A stretch of 64,000 nucleotides of DNA, from the NCBI GenBank assembly GCA_012931725.1, contig CM022949.1, positions 43,234,189 to 43,298,188 on the forward strand, read 5' to 3'. Under the pieces are notes generated by a model. That model was given only the letters and a program-made list of their open reading frames with translations, was not told the origin of the DNA and made no database searches. Shown here one piece after another: positions 1 to 10,544 of this stretch (the stretch's first letter is position 1; each line of letters starts with the position of its first letter). The DNA is from Litsea cubeba. Taxonomy: Eukaryota; Streptophyta; Magnoliopsida; Laurales; Lauraceae. Both the position numbers and the translations under genes were made by a program.

Positions 1-24
1 GCTCTTACCCAGTTGGGTAAGTCT

Positions 25-1221
25 TCAAGGGTAGTACCGCTTTAAGAACTTGCCGTTGATGGGCATCATACATCTGTCACCTTCCATGTTTAGGAGTGCG
101 TATGCGCCGTTGGAGAAAACCTTATCGATGACGTAGGGTCCCTCCCATTTTGGCTCAGATTTGCCTTTGGACTTGTGAGCGAAGACCATTGGTCTTTTTA
201 CCGCAAGAACCAAGTCACCTTTTTTGTAGGTGCGTTGCCTGACCTTTTTGTCGAAAGATCCTGCCATGCGTGCTTGGTAAAGTTCAATGCTTTGTTGAGC
301 TTCGAGTCATCTCTCATCGAGATTGTCCAGCTCATGGAGTCGCAATTTGACATTGCTTTCTTGAGTCATGTCATTTTGCAAAGATACCCTTAAGGAAGGA
401 ATTTGTACTTCCAAGGGCACGACAGCTTCGCATCCATAGACCAAGGAGAATGGTGTGCTATGGGTTGGTCCTCGAACGGTGGTTCGATACCTTGACAACG
501 AAGGAGGTGCTCCCTCGGGCGCAGCAACCGAGCCTGTCTTCTTTGTAGCTGGGCAAGGACAGGATGCGAACCCTGTCCTTCGCCAGTTGCAGCGAAGCTT
601 TGAATTTTGCAGTTCGGCCCCTGTAGAGATGAAGGGTCGAGCTGCAGGTTTGTAGGCCTTAGCAGGTGCTTGCAGAGGCCTTGTGATGCATGACTTGATT
701 TTGGGCTTGTAGGAACAAGCCGGCTCATGCTGGGTTGACTTGGGAGTCAGGTTGGAGATGGGTCTCTCCTCTTTCATGTAAGCATGAGGGTAGAACTGGT
801 TCTCCTTGAGTGGGGCCAGGAATGCTGGCTTGGTGGATGTTTGGGACCTTCTTTGTCTTGGTGAAGGTCTTGGGGAACAAGTCTTGGGATAGACCTGGTC
901 ATTTGCTGGTCGAGGCTTCGTGGGGCTGCCACGGGCTTCGGGTCTTCTGGTGCTCGCCTTTGGTGTCACGGTAGTGACACGTTGAGAGGCGAGTTTCTGC
1001 TTCTTGGAATGAGCAGTTTGTTCCTCGGGAAGTGGGAATGGTCCCAGCGTCCCAAAGACAATAGTCCGGGGAGTCGAGGTCGACCCGGAGCTCAGAGAGT
1101 TGCCGAGGGAGTTGACGCTTCGGCAGCTGATGGGGCGCTTGTATGTGCGCGTAGTTTGCTTCTGTTGAAGCATGAGTTGGTGTTTGTTCTCGTCGAAGGT
1201 AATGGTTAATGAAGCTGCCAT
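25..1221 (-). pseudogene. Chimeric gag-integrase reading frame of element A'
   Basis: The gag ATG lies at 1221-1219 and opens with MAASLTITFDENKHQ, matching the gag start of element A. The frame runs through a Pro/Lys/Arg-rich gag N-terminus, then at about 489 switches without a break into integrase (YRTTVRGPTHSTPFSLVYG, the conserved end of the catalytic core). It stops at TGA 307-309, where element A has an arginine codon. The C-terminal integrase domain continues in an open frame at 25-306 and includes the GPYVI motif of the GPY/F domain. Relative to element A, a one-base indel near 600-620 puts the last gag part out of frame, and the deletion junction restores the integrase frame. It is a deletion fusion; there is no sign that it was selected as a protein. 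Confidence 0.75.
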
Positions 1222-1599
1222 TGTTAGTTTTCGAAAAGTTTCTGAAACAAGACTACATCCATTAGTAATCACAAGAATATAATGATCATAAATGCGAGGG
1301 AGATAACCCAAGCAATACGAAGAAGGCAGAAAGCCATAGAGGGTACAATTGTTCTGATCGCAGGTATGGTAAGCCCGGAATGAGCGTCCCATTGACTGCT
1401 ACAAGCAATTGTGAACTTAAATTCGACTTATCGAGAAGCAGAGCTTACTCGAGGTAAGAAGAATATAAAGTTGGAGTTACAAATGCGCCGGTCGCAATAC
1501 AGTAGACCCTGAAAGGGCGTACTAGTACCGCTAGACACAAATGTTTGGAGACCGCATCCATGAGATGAGATTCCCTGTTTTGAAAGGTCAAGATTGGAT

Positions 1600-1860
1600 T
1601 CATCAAAGAGAGCAGATGGTATTCTGATCTGAACACGGGCTCAGCGATTTCCGCGAGCGCCAGTGCTCAGAAAGAAATGAACCATAATTTTTCGGATTTG
1701 AATCCAAAAATGACGAGTTTTTTTTTTTTAAAGGACAATATCGGGTTCGTCAAAGAGAGCAAAAGGCACTCCAATATGAACACGGGCTCAGCGATTTCCG
1801 CGAGTGCCAGTGCTCAGAAAGGAGAAGACCAAGATTTCTCCAATCTAAACCCAAAATGAC
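1600..1860 (-). repeat. Tandem duplication in the A' leader (two copies, about 150 bp apart)
   Basis: Two near-identical blocks each contain the string CTCAGCGATTTCCGCGAG followed by a 'cagtgctcagaaag' motif, about 150 bp apart. The same duplication is present in the leader of element A at 29100-29380, so it predates the split of the two copies. Confidence 0.7.
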
Positions 1861-2010
1861 GGAGGTTTTTTTTTTCAAGATTTTTTTTTATTTATAATTT
1901 TTTTTTAAGAATTTTTTTTATTTTTATTTTTTATTTTTTATTTTAAAATTTTTATTTTAAAATTTTTATTTTAAGAATTTTTATTTTTGAAAAAAATTTA
2001 TTTAAAAGAC
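1861..2010. repeat. A/T low-complexity tract of the A-family leader
   Basis: The stretch is almost only A and T, with runs of T and ATTTTTATTTT motifs. It matches the A/T tract at 28930-29100 of element A in reverse orientation. No gene is seen in it. Confidence 0.7.
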
Positions 2011-2249
2011 GAGAGAGTACACATAGGCCTCCTAACCCGGTCATATGAAATCTTGATTGATAGAATTGCCCCTAGGTAAAGGTAGGATTACTTAATGAAC
2101 CCGTTTGGAGGACCCCTGCCTAGAACATTCAAGCTGTCTCCACACTCTGGACAAGGCTTTTCTTGAATCAACCGTGATCAAAGAACGCAGTTGGTTTAAC
2201 CTTAGTAGTCTATGTCTTTTTTGTTTTTTTGTTTTTTTTGTTTTTAATT

Positions 2250-3050
2250 TTTTTTAGATTTTTAATGAACTCATCGAAGAGAAACGATGGCCCAAAACCT
2301 TAGTCGAACAGGCTCAACATTTCTGCAAGCACGATGAACGATAGGAAAGGATCAAGGTTTCTCAATTTTGAATTTAAACTGAGAAATCTAATTTTTGGTT
2401 TTTTTTGTTTCTTTTGTATTTAGATCTTTAATGAACTCATCGAAGAGAAACGATGACCCAAAACCTTAGTCGAACAGCCTCAACATTTCTGCAAGCACGA
2501 TGAACGATAGGAAAGGATCAAGGTTTCTCAATTTTGAATTCAAACTGAGAAATCTAATTTTTTGTTTTTTTGTTTCTTTTAGATCTTTAATGAACTCATC
2601 GAAGAGAAACGATGGCCCAAAACCTTAGTCGAACAGGCTCAACATTTCTGCAAGCACAATGAACGATAGGAAAGGATCAAGGTCTCTCATTTTTGAATTC
2701 AAACTGAGAAATCTAATTTTTGTTTTTTTTTTGTTTCTTTTGTATTTAGATCTTTAATGAACTCATCGAAGAGAAACGATGACCGAAAACCTTAGTCGAA
2801 CAGCCTCAACATTTCTGCAAGCACGATGAACGATAGGAAAGGATCAAGGTTTCTCAATTTTGAATTCAAACTGAGAAATCTAATTTTTTGTTTTTTTTTT
2901 TTAGATCTTTAATGAACTCATCGAAGAGAAACGATGGCCCAAAACCTTAGTCGAACAGGCTCAACATTTCTACAAGCACGATGAACGATAGGAAAGGATC
3001 AAGGTTTCTCATTTTTGAATTCAAACTGAGAAATCTAATTTTTTTTGTTG
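2250..3050 (-). repeat. Tandem array, five copies of an approximately 160-bp unit in the A' leader
   Basis: Each unit contains TTAATGAACTCATCGAAGAG, then CCTTAGTCGAACAG, then GATGAACGATAGGAAAGG and a T-rich spacer. Units start near 2265, 2430, 2588, 2756 and 2911. Most of the length differences are in the T-rich spacers. Element A has four units in the same position (28060-28690), so copy number changes between family members. Confidence 0.85.
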
Positions 3051-3244
3051 AAAAGAGAAAGAGTGGAAATAAATTCAAAGAATTAGAAATTCCCAAAAAA
3101 TCTCATCTCATTTTTTTTAGATGCGGAATCCAACATAGGCCACCAATTAGAAAGTAGCCAAGGAATCAAGAAAATAAGTATAAGCATAGAGCAATAGATA
3201 TGATATGCAAATATTTCATTTCTAGCATCGTGTCCTTAAATGAA

Positions 3245-3265
3245 CGTGTCCCACTGGGTGTGCCA
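3245..3265 (-). promoter_or_regulatory. Primer-binding site of element A'
   Basis: On the minus strand the LTR end CATCA is followed by the spacer AGC and then TGGCACACCCAGTGGGAC. The matching site in element A is at 27820-27840. The complement ends in CCA and has the spacing expected for a tRNA 3' end (acceptor strand, T-stem, T-loop). Confidence 0.6.
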
Positions 3266-3268
3266 GCT

Positions 3269-3850
3269 TGATGGACAGCGCTCCTGCCTGGTTCTACCGA
3301 GGTCGGCGGACGTGGGAGTCCGTTTGGTACAACCGTTTCGTAACTGGGGGGGGGGGGGGGGGGGCAGAGGCGTGCATCAACATTTCTTTTGTGTGAGTGT
3401 CCCAGATTTTCTATTTTACTTGGAATTGCTAGTGGTGATCCGGAGATCAACCTTCGCAAGTAAAAAGGAAATCAACTTCTTTCAAGTTTTCCATTGCACA
3501 TATATTTAAGAAAAAAGACATTTTCTTGATTTGCCGTGAAAGGCGATTTTTTTGGCATCTACAGCCGATTTTGGCGTTTATAGCCGATTTTTGGCGTTTA
3601 TAGCCGATTTTGGCGTTTATAGCCGATTTACAATTCTTATCAATAATGAAAGACAAGAGTTGTGATTTTTGTCTCTTTTGAAAAAATACAAACTACAATG
3701 AAAAGCAAGAAAAGGAGGATCTAACTTCTCAGGAGATTGTGGGGACTGCGTTTAGATTGACGATCGCAAGCCATGTGTGGACTTCGCCATCATCCATGCA
3801 GATGAGAACAGAGGATGCTATTGATTCGCTTGGCTTTGCTATAACCTCAG
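3269..3850 (-). mobile_element. Truncated LTR of element A' (3' part of the LTR)
   Basis: It is homologous to the last 580 bp or so of the element A LTRs (for example 27235-27816), reading on the minus strand. It includes the CGGCTATAAACGCC-like short repeats at 3540-3630 and a run of 19 G at 3346-3364 that is only about 6 G long in the other copies. Homology stops after 'ataacctcag' near 3850, where gag sequence of element C begins. Confidence 0.85.
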
Positions 3851-4960
3851 GTGCCATCCTTGATGTCCAGGATAAAGCGTTATGTCGCCCGGGAGGAAGA
3901 CGATATTCGGGCTTGGGAAAACCATGGCACGGGACAAAAGGATAGGGCCAATCAGCCCCCTAGGCAGAACAAGAAGCAGTTCCGGAAGGAAGAGCAGCAC
4001 CAAGCTTGGGTTTCAACAACGGCAAAGACGCAAGCGTCCAGGTCTGGGGGCAGCAGGAAGCACAGGCCTCCCTCCAATCCCTATCAAGCTGTGAGTACCA
4101 TCTTCAGGGAGCCGATCCATCAAATCATGCACAAGATCAAGCACAGGCCATTCTTTAGCTGGCCTCAGCCCATGCAAGGCGACCCCTCCTCTCGTGACCA
4201 GGACAGGTTCTGCACCTACCACAAGCAGAATGGGCATAAAACCAAGGAGTGCAGAATCCTAAAGTCTCATCTGGAGAAGCTCGCCAAAGAAGGCCACATG
4301 GAGGAGTACATCAAGACGGGAGATGCTGGCAGCGGCCGAACTCATCAGAGCGCCGACAAGGACCCAGACAGGGACGAATCTGAGAAGATCATCAATGTCA
4401 TCCACTTGGCGCCTCCAGTTCCTTCCCCCTCAGCTAAAGGTAACGCCCAGGCCCGAGCCGAGGCCAGGCAAAGCTCTCATGGGAAAGAGGTGATGAGGGC
4501 CGAGCTTGGACTAGCGTCCAAGAGAGCGCGGCGCGAGTGCCCAGCTATCTCATTTTCAGATAAGGACCTCGAGGGAGTGCAGCTTCCCCACAGTGATCCC
4601 CTGCTCCTGACGATGAAGCTACGAGACTTCACAGTGAAGAGGATCCTCGTCCACTCCGGCAGTTCATCCGAGATCCTCTACTACGGATGCTTTAAGAAGA
4701 TGGGACTCTCAGAGGCTGATTTGAAATAGGCCCGTACGCCCCTGATAGGGTTCAGCGCCAAACCGGTCTACCCCAAGGGAAGAGTCACTCTGGAGACCAG
4801 GGTGGGCGGTGCCTCCGTGATGACCGACTTTCTGGTAGTGGACGCCCCTTCCCCCTACAAAGCTATCATGGGCAGGACGTGGCTCCACAGGATGAAAGCA
4901 GTTCCCTCCACTCTCCACCAGAAGCTGAAGTTCGTGCTTGAGGACAAGGAAGGCAGAATG
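3851..4960 (+). pseudogene. gag C-terminus and aspartic protease of element C
   Basis: The frame opens at the truncation junction, so no start codon belongs to it. A zinc-knuckle-like motif FCTYHKQNGHKTKEC lies at about 4207-4251 and marks the nucleocapsid end of gag. The protease follows: the active-site region reads LVHSGSSSEILYYG near 4650, where families of this type have Asp-Ser-Gly; here the aspartate codon GAC appears as CAC (His), which should abolish activity. The frame is stopped by TAG at 4727-4729 and resumes in the same frame through a retropepsin C-terminal signature, IMGRTWLHRMKAVPSTLH, at about 4867-4920. Confidence 0.8.
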
Positions 4961-6600
4961 GAGGTGGTTACTGTGGACGGGGATCAGCAGCTGGCCAGGC
5001 AATGTATGATGGTCATGGTCCCTAGGGAGAAGGAACCGGAGCGAGTACATGTGGCAGAACTTGAGAGGGAGCTGGACGAGATTGGCCGAGATCGAAAGAA
5101 GAAGAGTATCGAAGACCTAACCGAAATCAGGATCGATCCGCTCGACCCAGACAGATTATTCCTGATCGGCAGCCAGCTTCCCGACCCTGAGAGAGCCGAG
5201 CTCTCGAGATTCCTGATGCAGAACAAAGACGTCTTCTCCTGGACTCCGAGCGAAATGCCTGGGATCAACCCAGAGGTTATGTGCCACAAGCTTAATGTAG
5301 ATCCCAGCCACAAGCCAGTGGTGCAAAAGGCCCGGAGAACAGGGTTGCAGCAGACAGATACCGTGATAGAGGAGGTCGACAGGTTGCTAGAGGCGGGCGC
5401 GATCAGAGAAGTCCATTACCAAGTCTGGCTAGCCAATACGGTGGTGGTCAAGAAAAAAACTGGCAAGTGGAGGGTGTGCGTCGACTTCACCGACCTTAAC
5501 AAGGCTTGCCGAAAGGATAGCTTCCCTCTTCCAAAGATTGATCAGATGATCGACGCCACTGCTGGCCACGACAGGATGAGCTTCCTCGATGCTTATCGAG
5601 GCTACCACCAGATTCCGATGTTTGAGCCGGACGAGGAGAAGTGTTCATTCATAACCCCCTGCGGCACTTATTGTTATAAGGTGATGCCCTTTGGACTGAA
5701 GAACGCGGGGGCAACATATCAGCGTCAAGTCACGAAGATGTTCCAGGCTCAGCTCGGCAAAACCGTCGAAGTCTACATAGACGACATGGTCGTCAAATCC
5801 AAGCAGTCACACAACCAACTAGCGGACCTGGCTCAAGTCTTCAGCATCCTCAGAGAGTTCAAGCTCAAGCTGAACGCCTCCAAGTGTGCCTTCGACATCG
5901 CTTCCGAAAAATTCCTTGGAAGCCTAGTGATACGGAGGGGGATAGAGGCCAACCCAGATCAGATCACGGCGATCCTGGGAATCCAGAGCCCGACTACCAC
6001 CAAAGAAGTCCAAAAGCTGACTGGCATGGCCGCTGCACTCAACCGCTTCATCAGCAGATCATCAGATAAGTGTCGGCCTTTCTTTCAGCTCTTAAGAAAA
6101 AATTTAAAATTTCAGTGGACCCCTGAGTGCGACCAACAATTGGAAGCACTCAAAACTTATCTTTCTTCACCACCTCTGCTCTCTACCCCAACCCAGGGGG
6201 AGACATTGTATTTGTATCTGGCAGTCTCGGATCACGCGATGAGCTCTGTCCTCATCAGAGAGGACGGTGAAACACAAAAGCCAATCTATCACACGAGCAA
6301 AATCCTCCTTGATGCCGAGACCAGATACCTTTTGCTTGAGAAGCTCGCGCTGGCACTCGTCAGTGCCTCCCGTAAGCTCTCTCACTATTTTCAATCCCAC
6401 ACCATTGTGGTCATTACAGAGCATCCGCCCCGATCCATCTTAAAAAAAGCTGACTTTTCAGGGAGAATCTCAAAATGGGCGGTCGAATTGGGGCAGTATG
6501 ACATTCAATACCGTCCCAGGACTGTGATCAAAGCCCAGATTCTGGCAGATTTCATTGTTGAGTTCGTCTCTCCGAGCTCGGCTCTGACCCAGCCCGGCAA
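4961..6600 (+). pseudogene. Reverse transcriptase and tether RNase H of element C
   Basis: RT copies the element RNA into DNA in the virus-like particle. The region shows the fingers motif VVVKKKTGKWRVCVDFTDLN, the palm motif VMPFGLKNAGATYQR, and the catalytic box YIDDMVVKS at about 5773-5799. The linked RNase H follows at about 6100-6560. Its third catalytic position reads ITEHPPRSIL rather than the usual TDH-type motif, as expected in the Tat lineage, where this RNase H has decayed into a structural tether and a second enzyme does the cutting. This segment contains no internal stop; it lies between the TAG at 4727 and the TAA at 6863. Confidence 0.9.
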
Positions 6601-6660
6601 CGAACTGGGGGGCGTAGGGCATGAGAATGAAGTCACCGAGGTCAGCGAACCCTCTCAGAA

Positions 6661-7066
6661 CCAACTCCTCGACTCGGCATGGAGAGTCTTCGTCGACGGC
6701 TCGTCTACCTCCAAGAGAGCTGGCGCTGGTATAGTTCTCCAATCGCTAGAAGGACTGGTCATAGAGCAAGCCTTCACCTTGGACTTCAAAGCGACGAACA
6801 ACGAACCCGAGTATGAAGCTCTGATTGTAGGACTGAACAGCGCCCGAATCCTCGGAGCCCGGTAATTAGTGGTCTTCAGCGATTCACAACTGGTAACTAG
6901 CCAACTAACTGGAGACTACCAAGCCCGGGACGACAGGATGGCGGCATATTTAGCCCTCGTAAGGAGACTGCTCGCTCATTTCTAAATAGCCGAGGTCAGA
7001 CAGATCTCCAGAGATACTAACACGCACGCTGATGCGCTTGCAAATCTGGCCTCCGTTGTTAAAGCA
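6661..7066 (+). pseudogene. Archaeal-type second RNase H of element C
   Basis: The sequence begins FVDGSSTSKRAGAGIVLQS and carries the catalytic set seen in this family: Asp in VDGSS, Glu in NEPEYEALIVGL, Asp in VVFSDSQLV and Asp in NTHADALANLAS. Presence of this domain between RNase H and integrase defines the Tat lineage. Two TAA stops, at 6863-6865 and 6983-6985, interrupt it in the same frame. Both can be explained by a single C-to-T change of a CAA codon. Confidence 0.85.
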
Positions 7067-7289
7067 GAAAAGAAAAGAACCGTTGAGGTTGGGTCGATAT
7101 CGAGATCAAGCTTAGAGCTCCATTCATCTCGGCAAGTTCTTTGCCTTGATCTCGTCCCCAGCTGGATGGATCCCATCATCTCCTAACTCAAGGATGATCA
7201 GCTCCCTGAAGGCAAGGACGAAGCTCACCGGATCAGACTCAGGGCAGCTTGATTCTGGCTATCCCCTGAAGGCAAGCTCTACAGAAAAT

Positions 7290-8386
7290 CCTTCACAGGT
7301 CCCTACCTCCAATGCGTCCATCCAAGCAAGGTTGATGACTTCTTGTATGAGATCCACGACGGAATCTGCGGAAGCAACACCAGAGGACGGTCGCTGGCCT
7401 ACCGGGCTATAAGCCAGGGTTACTGGTGGCCGTATATGCAGAAGGACTCACAGATATATGCCAGGAAATGCGAGAAGTGCCAGAAGTTCTCCCATTCTCT
7501 TCATCAGCCAGCACAGGACCTGAGCCCCCTTTCCAGTCCATGGCCCTTTGCTCAATGGGGGTTGGACATCGTCGGACCTCTCCACCGGGCTCCAGGAAAT
7601 AAAAGATGGTTGATAGTTGCCACAGATTACTTCACGAAGTGGGTAGAAGCTGAACCACTGTCCTCCATTACTGAGAGAGACCCCAAGAACTTCGTGTGGA
7701 AAAACATCATAACGAGGTTCGGCATCCCCAGGACTCTGATCTCGGACAATGGGACTCAGTTCGACTCCAACTTCTTCAGAGACTTCTGTCAAAGGCATGG
7801 CATCAGGAACCACTACTCCACCCCGGTGTACCCGCAGAGCAATGGTCAGGCCGAGATTTCTAACAAAGTACTACTTGACGGCCTGAAGAAGCGACTGGAC
7901 AGGGCGATAGGGAGATGGGTAGAGGAACTCCCCAGCGTACTATGGGCGTACAAGACAACCCTGAGGCGTTGCACTTCGGCGACACCTTTCTCTCTAGCCT
8001 ATGGGATGGAGGCGGTCATTCCCTTGGAAATTGGCCTCCTTACCCTGAGAACAGAGCTTGTTGACCAAAGCCGAAATGAGATGAACCTGGCAATGGAGCT
8101 GGACCTGGTTGACGAGCGACGAGAAGCAGCGGCCATACGACTGGCCGACTACCAGCAACGGATAGCCAGAGGATACAATGAAAGGGTCAGACAAAGGAGT
8201 TTCTCAGTAGGAGAGCTGGTCCTGAAGAAAACCCTCCCAGTTGACAGAGATCCAAACGAAGGCAAATTGGCCCCGAACTGGCATGGCCCGTTCAGGATAG
8301 TTTCAGTAGCAGGGCGATCTTCTTACAAACTCGAAGACTTGGAAGGCAGGCAGTTGCCGAGACCATGGAAAATGCATCCCACTTAA
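7290..8386 (+). pseudogene. Integrase of element C
   Basis: Integrase inserts the cDNA into the genome. The zinc-binding HHCC module is at about 7340-7480; its first His is in YEIHDGICGS and its cysteines in CEKCQKFS, but the second His position reads Asn (GSNTRG where GNH is usual). The catalytic triad is readable: Asp in GLDIVGPL, Asp in LISDNGTQFDS, Glu in SNGQAEISNK. A GPY/F-type C-terminal module (WHGPFRIVSV) follows at about 8280. The frame is the one used upstream but is cut off from it by TAA at 7184-7186 and TGA at 7250-7252. It ends at the TAA after KMHPT. Confidence 0.88.
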
Positions 8387-8454
8387 AAAAGTCCTTTTTC
8401 TAAGATGTAACGAGTCTCTTGATTAATAAAAAGAGCCCTCACCATGTCTTCAAT

Positions 8455-9170
8455 CTGTGCCACCTTATCTGAGTCTGGCAGCTTCGGGTTCATACACCCT
8501 GGGACTGACCTCGGGTTCATACATCCAGGCTTCCCTAAACTCCGGGTTCATACAACCTGGGACTGACCTCGGGTTCATACACCCAGGCTTCCCTAATCTT
8601 TGGGTTCATACACCCTGGGACTGACCTCGGGTTCATACACCCAGGCTTCCCTAAACTCCGGGTTCATACACCCTGGGACTAACCTCGGGTTCATACACCC
8701 AGGCTTCCCTAAACTCCGGGTTCATACACCCTGGGACTGACCTCGGGTTCATACACCCAGGCTTCCCTAAACTCCGGATTCATACACCCTGGGACTGACC
8801 TCGGGTTCAAACACCCAGGCTTCCCTAAACTCCGGGTTCATACACCCTAGGACTGACCTCGGGTTCATACACCCAGTCTTCCCTAAACTCCGGGTTCATA
8901 CACCCTGGGACTGACCTCGGGTTCATACACCCAGGCTTCCCTAAACTCTGGGTTCATACACCCTGGGACTGACCTCGGGTTCATACACCCAGGCTTCCCT
9001 AAACTCTGGGTTCATACACCCTGGGACTGACTTCAGGTTCATACACCTAGTCTTCCCTAAACTTTGGGTTCACGCACCCAGGGACTGACTCAGGGTTCAT
9101 ACACCCAGTCGCTCCTAAAACTCAGGGTTCATACACCCCCCAAGATTAATCCCGGATCCAGACTCACATA
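8455..9170 (+). repeat. Tandem array of an approximately 59-bp dimeric unit, about 11 copies, 3' of integrase in element C
   Basis: Each unit is two related half-units built on GGGTTCATACACCC, one ending TGGGACTGACCTC and one ending AGGCTTCCCTAAACTC. The array is very regular in the middle (about 8530-9000) and decays at its right end. It lies between the integrase stop and the antisense gene, the hypervariable 3' region where Tat elements often carry tandem repeats. Confidence 0.9.
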
Positions 9171-10544
9171 GCCGAAATCCTTTAAATTCTGGGTTCACCT
9201 CGGCCAATTCTGGGTTCACCTCGGCCAAAAGGAAAGATAGCGCAGAAAAATGCAGAAAGCGAAGAAAAGAGCATTGCTAGCACAGAAATGCAGAAAAAAA
9301 CAGTAAAGTGCAGAAAAAGGTAGTGCAAGCACAGGAATACAGAAATACAGAAAATAACAGAGAATTGCAGAAACACTGAGTACACAGTTCATTTGTCACA
9401 AAAAATGTCATTTTTATTAAGTGTGATTTCCTCATTATATGAGTTGCAGGAAAGAAAAATAGAATACAGTAAGGAGGCTCGCAGTCCTCTAAAAACAGAA
9501 AAAGAAGGGAAGCTTTGAGGTCTTGATCTTCACTAGTCCGCTGCTTGGAGACTCTGATCTTCACTGACTCTTCAATCTGGTCCTCGGTGCCAGGAGCTCT
9601 ACAATACGCTTTGGTTGGTGAGACCAAAATTTGCAAATAAGCTCAAGCTCCTAGTCCACTAATTGATCTTCAGCCCGAAGGCTTCTAGATCTGGTCCTGT
9701 ATGTCACACAAGACCCTGCAAGATCAAGTGCGCAACCAACTCCCAACCACATCGACAAGAGAATAATCACCTCCCAGCCGCATAGGCAGGAGCTGATCTC
9801 CTCTCAGCCGCATAGGCGGGAGTTGGTCGTGGACACTCGTTCAGAGAACGCGTGGTCCACGGGGACCATCTTCAGAGCACGCGCAGACCACGACTGCCGG
9901 CGACAGCCCCTCCCAGAGGAAACTGCCTCAAGTCGCAGAGGGTTCGTCCAAGGCAATGGTTCCTAAACCTCTACAGGGCGTAGCTGCCAGAGTGTCTGAC
10001 AGAGAAAGGCATGTCCTCATGTTTACAAAAAATAAAAAGTTCAAAGTTCAGGTTCTTTTTCTCTCCCATGGCGGACTTACCTCACGTATTTATAGGGGGA
10101 AGGAAGGCTCAGCACTCAAGAAAATTTATGAGGCGAGGTCTCCCACGCCCCACGTGGAGCGCACGTTTTCTATAAGTTGACGGACGGTTCCAATGGTGAC
10201 ACGTGGAGCCATCTGCTCGTTTTCCGCATCGGCCGTACTGCTGCATTTACTGCTATTTATGGGTCTCAGAATGCGGGATATCGATGCAGATAACCATGAA
10301 GATCGTTCAGTACTTTCTCTCCAACTCAAGACTCTCACGTCACGTCACATCACTCGGCCGGACTCATGCACAAAGGAGCCGAACTCAAAAAGAAAGAAAA
10401 AAAATAAAAATAGCTCAATTGAATAAACTTTGCTTTTCTTTAAAAGTGAAAGAGGTTACAGGCTAGAGATTACATGCAATTTCACTTTACATCGCCAAAA
10501 AAACAGAAAAACTACAGGTCTGAAAGCAGGAAAAATACAATAAG
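9171..10544. other. Non-coding spacer of element C between the tandem array and the antisense gene
   Basis: No convincing gene is seen. The first part (9240-9380) is rich in an imperfect GCAGAAA motif. At 9740-9840 there are two or three imperfect copies of a motif containing CAGCCGCATAGGC. A minus-strand TATA-like motif lies at 10087-10094. ORFs here lack recognisable domains. Confidence 0.5.
10087..10094 (-). promoter_or_regulatory. TATA-like motif on the minus strand
   Basis: The minus strand reads CCCCCTATAAATACG, in the same context (CTTCCCCCTATAAATA) as the TATA box upstream of the antisense gene at 13252-13259. It may be a copied or older antisense promoter. No gene is recognised downstream of it. 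Confidence 0.35.

Larger units (their letters stand above)
1..3850 (-). mobile_element. Element A': internally deleted Tat-lineage Ty3/Gypsy retrotransposon
   Basis: The stretch is the reverse complement of parts of element A (25428-50936). Reading on the minus strand from 3850 down, one sees the end of an LTR (3850-3269), a primer-binding site, a 2-kb repeat-rich leader, the gag start, then a direct jump at about 489 into the last third of integrase and the sequence after its stop. Roughly 7.8 kb of gag, protease, RT, RNase H and integrase present in element A is missing. The element runs off the left edge of the window, and its LTR is cut at 3850 where element C sequence begins. It cannot encode its own replication proteins. 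Confidence 0.85.

Noticed and set aside
8455..9170. Possible CRISPR-like array
   Set aside because: Repeats are contiguous 59-bp tandem copies without unique spacers, inside a plant retrotransposon.
9277..9636. Minus-strand frame of 119 codons with Phe/Cys-rich sequence
   Set aside because: It comes from GCAGAAA-type repeats and low-complexity DNA; no domain, start context or promoter.
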